Shown here in pieces: positions 57,524 to 64,000 of a DNA stretch of 64,000 nt. The first letter of the stretch is position 1, and every line of letters begins with the position of its first letter. The position numbers and the translations under genes are program-made. Source of the stretch: Acephala macrosclerotiorum (lineage: Eukaryota; Ascomycota; Leotiomycetes; Helotiales; Mollisiaceae); NCBI GenBank assembly GCA_014904845.1, contig MU119247.1:186001-250000 (forward strand), given 5' to 3'. The notes under the pieces were generated by a model. It saw nothing but the letters and a program-made list of their open reading frames with translations. It was not told the origin of the DNA and made no database searches.

Positions 57524-59992
57524 TTTGTAAGGGTCTCCAAGTCAGACAATGTCAAGTGGTGATTCAGATTCCTATGTAACATAGATGGAAATTTAATGTA
57601 GAGAGATGGGAAGGAAGACGGCGTTAGAATTGCGCATGTTAGGTGGGGCAGTCTGAGAGGGAATTTGGGTTGAGAAAGCCGTTTATCGAGCCCCATGATC
57701 TTTATAATTATGTTCTTTTAGTTAAAGGAATGGTTGAAGGTGAAGTTGAAGTGAAAATTTAGACCTCGTTGATGGAGTTGAGATCAAAAGTTCTTTTGAG
57801 CAGGTCAACTGTGACAACGACCGCGCCGCCACCGAACAGATTGAATTTCCTTTTCACGTCTGCTACCTCGTTGCGGTTCTTTGATATGGAATGTCAGTGC
57901 CAGGGGATATTGCGCTTTTAGAATCAACCACCCTGACTTTGACAGGCAGCTTTTATGAAAAACGGCAACAGTTGGAGAAATTTTTGCCGCCTCGTCGCTT
58001 TCAAGTCCGCTTCAACTCGACCAGACGTTCGTCGAATCCCGCGCGCCATCAAGTTCAATGAGGCAAAGTTCTGCCGATCGACTGCGAATTTCCGGTTCTA
58101 GACTCTGAATTCAAAACTCCAAATGTCTTCCCAGAAAAAGCAAGCTCCATCCCGCGCAACCACACGACAGAAACAATCCTTAAAAGAAAAATCAAGAGAT
58201 CCCGCCAGAAGTCAAAATTGTATGCCAAAGCACCACTGCATCACCACCAATCCTTTATATGACGACGCGCGAAGAAAGCTGACTCGGTGAAAGACGTCTT
58301 GGCAAGGGTTGGAAGATTATTTTAGTTGTGTGTAAATTCATATCGGGGGCGATTTCGGGGAGAGACTTTGTCCATATGCGTGTTCTTAAGGTTGGAAGTG
58401 CCCATATTGCTAGAAAGAGATGTTCAATCTTTACTTCAATGTTATCAGTTTTAGGTCTTGGTTCGGAAATTCTTTGAATTTTTTGGAGTAAACTTATAGA
58501 CTGCGAGATTGCCACGATATATGGGATTCTATGAAATAGCCTCGGATGCTGCCTAATCTTCATAATTCGCGTGGGCAAACCAAGATCAGTAGCCCTCTGC
58601 TCACAGCCTTGGTGAGATTCTTGGGGGCGAAAGATTGATTGCATCTTGACGGCATGATGATTCGATCGATTACGGTCACAAGGGGCGAGCGTGCTGCACC
58701 TCTCACCTCTTCACCGAGTCGCCTCTCATCCACTTATTCGCAGGTTGAGTACAAGAGGGGCTCTGTAGCATCCTGCAGTTGTCGATTTGTTGCAGGGCAC
58801 AAAGTATAGGCGATGATGCCTGTTGATGAAAAAGAGAAGAATGTTGAGAGGAGAAGGTGCGGGCTACGTCTTCCGGGAAGCTTTCTAAACTGGCCCGGTG
58901 TCCCAATATCAGCGTCCCATCGCGACACACAAGGGAGACATCAAGGCGGTCGTGGGCTTCTCAACTATGCAATAGTAAAGAGATCGGTATTGCCTAGTCA
59001 GAATATGACAATACGTAGACACAGCCAGCCCAGTGACTCGGGACATACTATCTAGGTACAATCTCAGACCAGGCTCGTAACTTGTTAAAAAGACCTTGTT
59101 GGAGACGAGGCTAACTTACTCATTCAAGCCCAAACCATGACTGGAGAAACCAGGCTGAATGTTTTGAATTCTGGAATTGGACTCAGAGGGAGTGAACAAA
59201 TTAGCGCCTGATCTAACATTCAGGGCCCAAAGTTCGTATATCGAAGAGCCGCAACCTATAGCAACTCTAGTTGATTCATTTCCGTTGCTAACTTGCGTAT
59301 GAGTATCGAAATCATATTCATGAACATCTTACTCGTTCACCAAGTTTCTGCCTGTAAAAAACTTTTCATGACATGAATTTCTCTCCCTTCATCACCCAAA
59401 CCAGTGCAAAACACCAAACAAAACTTTACTTAACCACAATACTCTCCAACCAAACTCAAAAAACGTGTCCGGACCCTACTCTCGACCTCGCTCACCAAAA
59501 CACTACCGGATCTGCTGCAAGGTGAGCGCCACTACCAACCTCTAACCAAACATCTTCAACTTCATCATTCGTCTACGTTGGTTAAAAGGACAATGAAATA
59601 GTGTTTTTCGGAGAACGCTTGGGTGTTTGATGACTGCGATCGGTGTTATAATACGAGATGCGGTTACTGCTCGGAACACTGGCGTTAACAACATCGCAGA
59701 CTAGGACATGTGGAAGGAAGGAATTTGAAGGTGAGGCCGAGAGAGGCAAAAACAATGAAGTCAGCGTGACGTTCGATGTCGAAGGTTTCGTGCCGAGAGG
59801 GATTTGTACAGAAAACCAGAACAAGAAATGCCAAATCTTCCTAAAACTCACTAGAGACTTGAGAAACTTGATTTATGTCAATAACAAAAAATGAAAAATG
59901 CAACACAATCACCGATCAAGCGATGGACTACCGCATAAGCATCCAACAATACATTTGAACATATTGCTCGGCTCCTCTAGTTCAAAATCCTG
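57524..59992. other. Intergenic between convergent ATPase and VPS41 genes
   Basis: About 2.5 kb without a convincing complete gene. Two coding-like scraps were seen: a minus-strand frame ending at 57759 that reads NEVADVKRKFNLFGGGAVVV then TVDLLKRTFDLNSINEV, preceded by an AG acceptor-like site; and a plus frame from ATG 58123 (MSSQKKQAPSRATTRQKQSL). Neither could be joined to other exons or assigned to a family. Confidence 0.35.
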
Positions 59993-62900
59993 TTACACCT
60001 CCTTCCCCGCACAAACCGGACATCCATCCCTAATCTTATCCCTCAGCAGCCTCGCATGCGTAACCTTCGCCCCAACACTATGAGTACTCCTCCATTGCCC
60101 ATCCTCATCCAGATCCACATCCGGCGGCGTCGCCGGCCTGTCCTCATTCTCAAAGTTCAACAAATGACTTAGATGGAAAACATGTCCACAAGCAAAGCCC
60201 ACTAAAGTCTCCGTCTCGTGATCCGAGAATGCTTCATGACAGCCAACGCAATGGCCTGGCTCGGGAGGTGGGTGTTTAAGGGTGTGGTTGGTGAAATCTT
60301 TCGCGACTTCGGAGGCAGCGGTACCGTCTGTGTTGGTGGGGATGTCGGAGGATTCGACGTCGACGTGATCGTCTTCCTTGTGGACGACGTCGAATTTGAC
60401 GCCTTTGCGCTGTCCGGAGCGCAGGGTATTCTGAGCTAGGGCTACTTCGCCTCGAAGGACTCGGGCAACGCCATAGCTGATACTGTGCTGGATTTCATAT
60501 TCTTTGATCATGCGACTCAATCCCTCTCTTAAGCCCTCGATCTCAAGACCCTCGGGAATGCGGCGCACGAGAGTGATTGGGTTGATGGCTGTGCCAACTT
60601 CTTCGAGGAGTCCGCGAATGAAACGAGGTTTGTCCATGGAATAGTTCAGAAGGTCTTCCCAGAGGTCAGTGTCGTCTTGTTCTTTAGCGAAAGCGATGGC
60701 TTGGGAGACATCAGCTAAGCGGTCAATGATGAGGTACAGGGCTCGTTTCGTTTGGCCTGTTTTGGAGTAGAGGTAAACGAGTTCAGTGATGTAGTCTCGT
60801 TCTTCACATTCCTGAGTTGCCTAGACATGGATGAGCACGTGAATGATGTTCAAGCAGTGAACATACCTTTTCGAATGTGTAGAACGTGGATGTTTTGAGG
60901 AATTCCATCAACAAATCTCGATCATAAAGCGCAAAGAGGTGGACTGCAAGGTCTGCAAACTCATCAACAAGTGCTTGACTCTCTGCAATAAGTCTGTCGC
61001 GATTCTCTCCTTGATGTTCTTCGATGCCATCGCCTCGCCACAAAGAGCTAACATAGAAGAACATGTACAGAATCATATCCTTCTCATCTAGTTGGTTCAC
61101 GACAGCTTGAGGGCTAACGAGGCCATGCTGTGCCTCATTAACAAGAAGGGAGATTGCCTCGGACGTCAACTCGCGAAGTTCCTCTGTTGATGCTGTCCGT
61201 TTCTGCTCGTGCGATACTCGAAGCATGATGAGGCCAGGAATATCATCAGCGACGGCATCTACCAGATGATAGTCCTTGATCAGGGACATCGCAGTATCCG
61301 CATCCTGTAGGCGAATATAGCACTTCAACGCCTCTCGAGGTCGCCCACCAACCACATGAAGCTTGCCCAAGCTCTCCATGACGATGCGCCAATCGCGGCC
61401 CACGACACCATCCTCGACACTGTCCTCGCGAACATCTCGGTATTTAAGCTGATTTTCGAGCACTGTTGTCACACTCTTGATATCAAATAAATCGGGTGAC
61501 CATTGGTCAAGAAGCTCTCGTACTCTCGGTCGATTACGAGCAATGTAATGACCTAGGATGACTTCATAGATTTCTGATTTCAAAGGTGGTCGCATCTGTG
61601 TTGTTGGAATGTAGTTGGTGATCTCGTCGAACTTGCTGGCCCCGACAAATGTGTAGACATATTCTTCCCACTGTTGTGGGGTTCCTAAAACCTTTCCACA
61701 AACCTTACCAGCAGCCACCCAGTCATCTGCCTTGATCAATTGCTGGATCCAGAGCTCACCAACACGACGCTTCTCTTTCTCGACAGCAGAGTTAATCAAC
61801 TTGCTAGCAGAGTCGACCGTCGATGTTCCGTCATCATAAAAATCATCGCTGCTTGCTTGAGCTCGATCAGGCGTAGCAGGACCAATCTCAGCAAGCTTTT
61901 CGGGAGAAGAAGATATCACCTCAGGATGATTGTCGATCAATTCCCATGCTTCTTGATACCTCTCTTGTTCCAGAAGCCATGTCAAATGATCTGCAAGATC
62001 TCTTTTTGTGGCTAGGATGCAATCGTATGGACTCTGAATGAAAATCTTAATTCCTTGTGCAGAAAGATGCGGATGAAGGGGAGCCGGAGTTCGTTGTCCA
62101 GGCCTCGTTCTGGCGCTGCTCGCCAGACTTCCCCCTCCTTGTCGATTCGAATTGCCACTACCATTACTGCGAGTACTAGCAGCTGAGCTGAGGAGAGCCG
62201 TCGCATTAATTGTTGAGTTCCACATGCCACTGCCCATAGCAGTCAGAGTCTCCAACGTACCGCGAGAGCTGTGACGAGTTTCAACCTTTCTGGGTGCAGG
62301 CAACACTCCCAGATGGTAATCTATCGCAGACAATCTCTCGAACCGGCTGACGGTCAAAGTGTCGGTATCAACTTCTTGAGAAGTGTTTAGATCAATGAGT
62401 CGAAGCTCAGGCGAAAGAGCATTTTGCCGCCGCCGTATGCCACCTTGGGGTTCACTGCTGCTTGTCGAAGCGATTGAAGCTTTGGCCTTGTGCTTCTTAG
62501 GGGGCTTCTTCTCTTGCTCTTCCTCATCATCTTCCGGCGTAACATAAGCAAGTACAAGAAGCAATGTTGGGGTATATAATGACAATCCAGAAATAATGCA
62601 ATCAACACGTAAACTTGAGATATCAGCGGGGTTCGAGAACGGGGAAGGTTTGCATACATTTTGATGATCTCAGGGAATCCAACCGATCGTTCTCCGACAT
62701 TCTTACCAACGCCAACGCCACCTGGATGCACGTTGATGATCCAAATGGTGCCTCCCCACCCCACGAGCAGCTTTTCAATTCGCATATTGCTCTTTGAAAC
62801 TTGCTGTCTCAATCTAGTAGCGGCTGGCGACGAGATGCCTGACTCGCGAGCCTTATCATCCTCGTCGGTCTCAAGACTCTTCTCATCAATCCACTCCACG

Positions 62901-64000
62901 CGACCCTTCCATACGGCAGCCATTTCTTCCCAGCCATCATCTTGTGGGCGATCGATATGACCGATTCTCTTCCACGCCGAGTCGGAATCTGCGCTCTCCA
63001 GATTCAGATTTGATCGCATGATCTTGACCCCATGTTCATTTATCCAGGCAACATATCTCCCAGTTAAAGACCATTTGATGGTGCTGATGGTACCTTCGCC
63101 AGAGTGAAGGATTGTATCCTTCCCAGCATTGCTACTCAGACCAATCGTCCCTAGCCATCCAGATGCAGTTGCTGCCGCAGTTCCAGTTGTTGTGGATGTG
63201 GAGTTTGTGCCTGCTCGTCCACCTACTGTGAGAACTAAATTTCCAGCCAGACCCCCAGAGATGTATGCCCTATCGTTCTTATAGTCCGGCGACAGAGCAA
63301 CAGCCTGAACAGGTCTTGCAAAGTTCCGAAGCTGGACATCCTTCACATCCACCAGTGAAGCCACACAGACATTGCCATCGATCGAAGCGGTCGCGATGTA
63401 TATAGCATTCGACGGGGTATTTGGAACGACTTGTGCTTGTGGGGTTCGAGGCGACTGTTTCGAAGATGTTGAGGCGATAGTAGGTGTTCTTTGTGGCACC
63501 ATGACTTGTGATGCTACTCGAGTGACTCCTTCAGGAACACCGTTGGGAAGAGGTGGGGGAAACGGCGATATCGAGATGGCAGAGACGGACGCTGTATGAG
63601 CATGGTAGACTCGGAGGGGCTGGAATGATGGCAGCGACAGTACATGCTATGCCATAGTTAGCAGATGCAAGACGTCAAGTCTGGAGCAGCTTACAATATT
63701 TCCGTTATGTGTCCCAATGATCTGCCCGAAGTCAACATTTTGATGTGGAATGAATTATACAAATCCTTACCATCTTATCACCAGCGACTAGAAATGTACT
63801 CGTCGCATCTCCATTTCGATACACAGGTCCCAGATGAGTGGTCAGTCGTGCGTATTTCAGCTTGGGCTCGTCCTCGGGCTCGTCCTCGTCGTCCTCTGCT
63901 TCACTCTCCTCGCTATCTTCCTCTTCTTCCTCGTCCACAGCATCTCCCTCAACGCGATTCTCTTCTCCATCCTTCGTAATTTTCGTATCGCCTTGGTCCT
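59993..64000 (-). CDS. VPS41: Vacuolar protein sorting-associated protein 41 (HOPS subunit), 5'-partial
   Basis: Minus-strand exons in the window: 64000-63771 (partial), 63721-63695, 63646-62658, 62613-60867 and 60820-59993. The 5' end lies beyond the window. The acidic stretch EEEEEDSEESEAEDDEDEPE precedes KLKYARLTTHLGPVYRNGDA, then IIGTHNGNI (a 27-nt microexon), HVLSLPSFQPLRVYHAH and further beta-propeller (WD-like) sequence. A clathrin-heavy-chain-repeat region (YQEAWELIDNHP; CYIRLQDADTAMSLIKDYHL; FLKTSTFYTFEKATQECEER) follows, then MDKPRFIRGLLEEVGTAINP. The C-terminus is a RING-like zinc domain, CVGCHEAF, FACGHVFHLSHL and CPVCAGKEV. Known: the HOPS tethering complex at the vacuole, for fusion of late endosomes and AP-3 vesicles. 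Conserved housekeeping gene; intact as far as visible. Confidence 0.95.

Noticed and set aside
57759..57900. Possible last exon NEVADVKRKFNLF...SINEV on the minus strand
   Set aside because: Protein-like, but no upstream exons or family could be found within the intergenic region; kept only as a note.
58255..58644. 129-residue minus frame downstream of the ATPase gene
   Set aside because: No motif, no conserved composition and no plausible promoter or splice context.
1..64000. tRNA, rRNA, CRISPR, origin or attachment-site features
   Set aside because: No cloverleaf with A and B boxes, rRNA segment or spaced-repeat array was recognised by reading; the repeats present are transposon-related or simple.

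Overview
The window is genomic DNA from a filamentous ascomycete (Pezizomycotina). Genes carry short GT-AG introns, many of 31-120 nt. The families present are typically fungal: HET, fungal rhodopsin-like receptor, DUF7708/STAND-like, DUF3638 giant protein, salicylate-hydroxylase-like monooxygenase and MFS drug transporter. Gene-bearing DNA is interrupted by extremely AT-rich blocks in which most surviving cytosines lie in CpG, the mark of repeat-induced point mutation (RIP). I recognise no tRNA, rRNA or CRISPR array. Species and class cannot be fixed from the sequence alone.

Left part (1-17.4 kb), accessory in character: a five-exon gene for a secreted cysteine-rich protein (587-1557); a C2H2 zinc-finger protein (3984-2441, minus); an SRR1-like relic (5182-5637); an epoxide-hydrolase-like gene broken by one in-frame TAG (7741-6652, minus); a multi-pass membrane protein (11277-10503, minus) divergent from a possible papain-fold (LRAT/NlpC-like) protein (11875-13153); a full-length HET gene (14975-16867); and a truncated HET fragment (17351-17010, minus). 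AT-rich islands lie at about 9.76-10.5 and 13.77-14.69 kb.

A large RIP island (about 17.64-25.9 kb) holds one decayed LTR retrotransposon, with 206-bp direct repeats at 18742-18947 and 24631-24837. It is nested between copies of a second repeat, a further copy of which lies inverted at 10.1 kb.

The central part (27-43 kb) is mostly intact. It has a six-exon rhodopsin-like membrane protein (27200-28551), an FAD monooxygenase (30303-29014, minus), an eight-exon giant DUF6606/DUF3638/DUF3645 gene of about 3,154 residues (41624-31399, minus), and a degenerate protein-kinase-fold gene (43056-41947, minus).

Right part (44.8-64 kb): a DHA1-type MFS gene (44819-50548) is a pseudogene with frameshifts and nonsense codons. 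It is split by a 4,161-bp hAT-like insertion (46091-50251) with an 8-bp target duplication GATATCGG, and that insertion carries an intact three-exon HNH-nuclease gene. Next come a DUF7708 gene broken by one TAA (52574-50790, minus) and, head to head with it, a nine-exon AAA-ATPase (53453-57523). Intron 4 of the ATPase contains a 782-bp foldback element inserted exactly at the splice donor. The window ends in the housekeeping gene VPS41 (HOPS/vacuolar sorting), whose 5' end lies beyond base 64000.

Exon structures were built by hand from splice consensus and reading-frame continuity. In every multi-exon model given, the exon lengths sum to a multiple of three. Family names rest on motif recognition, not on a database search.
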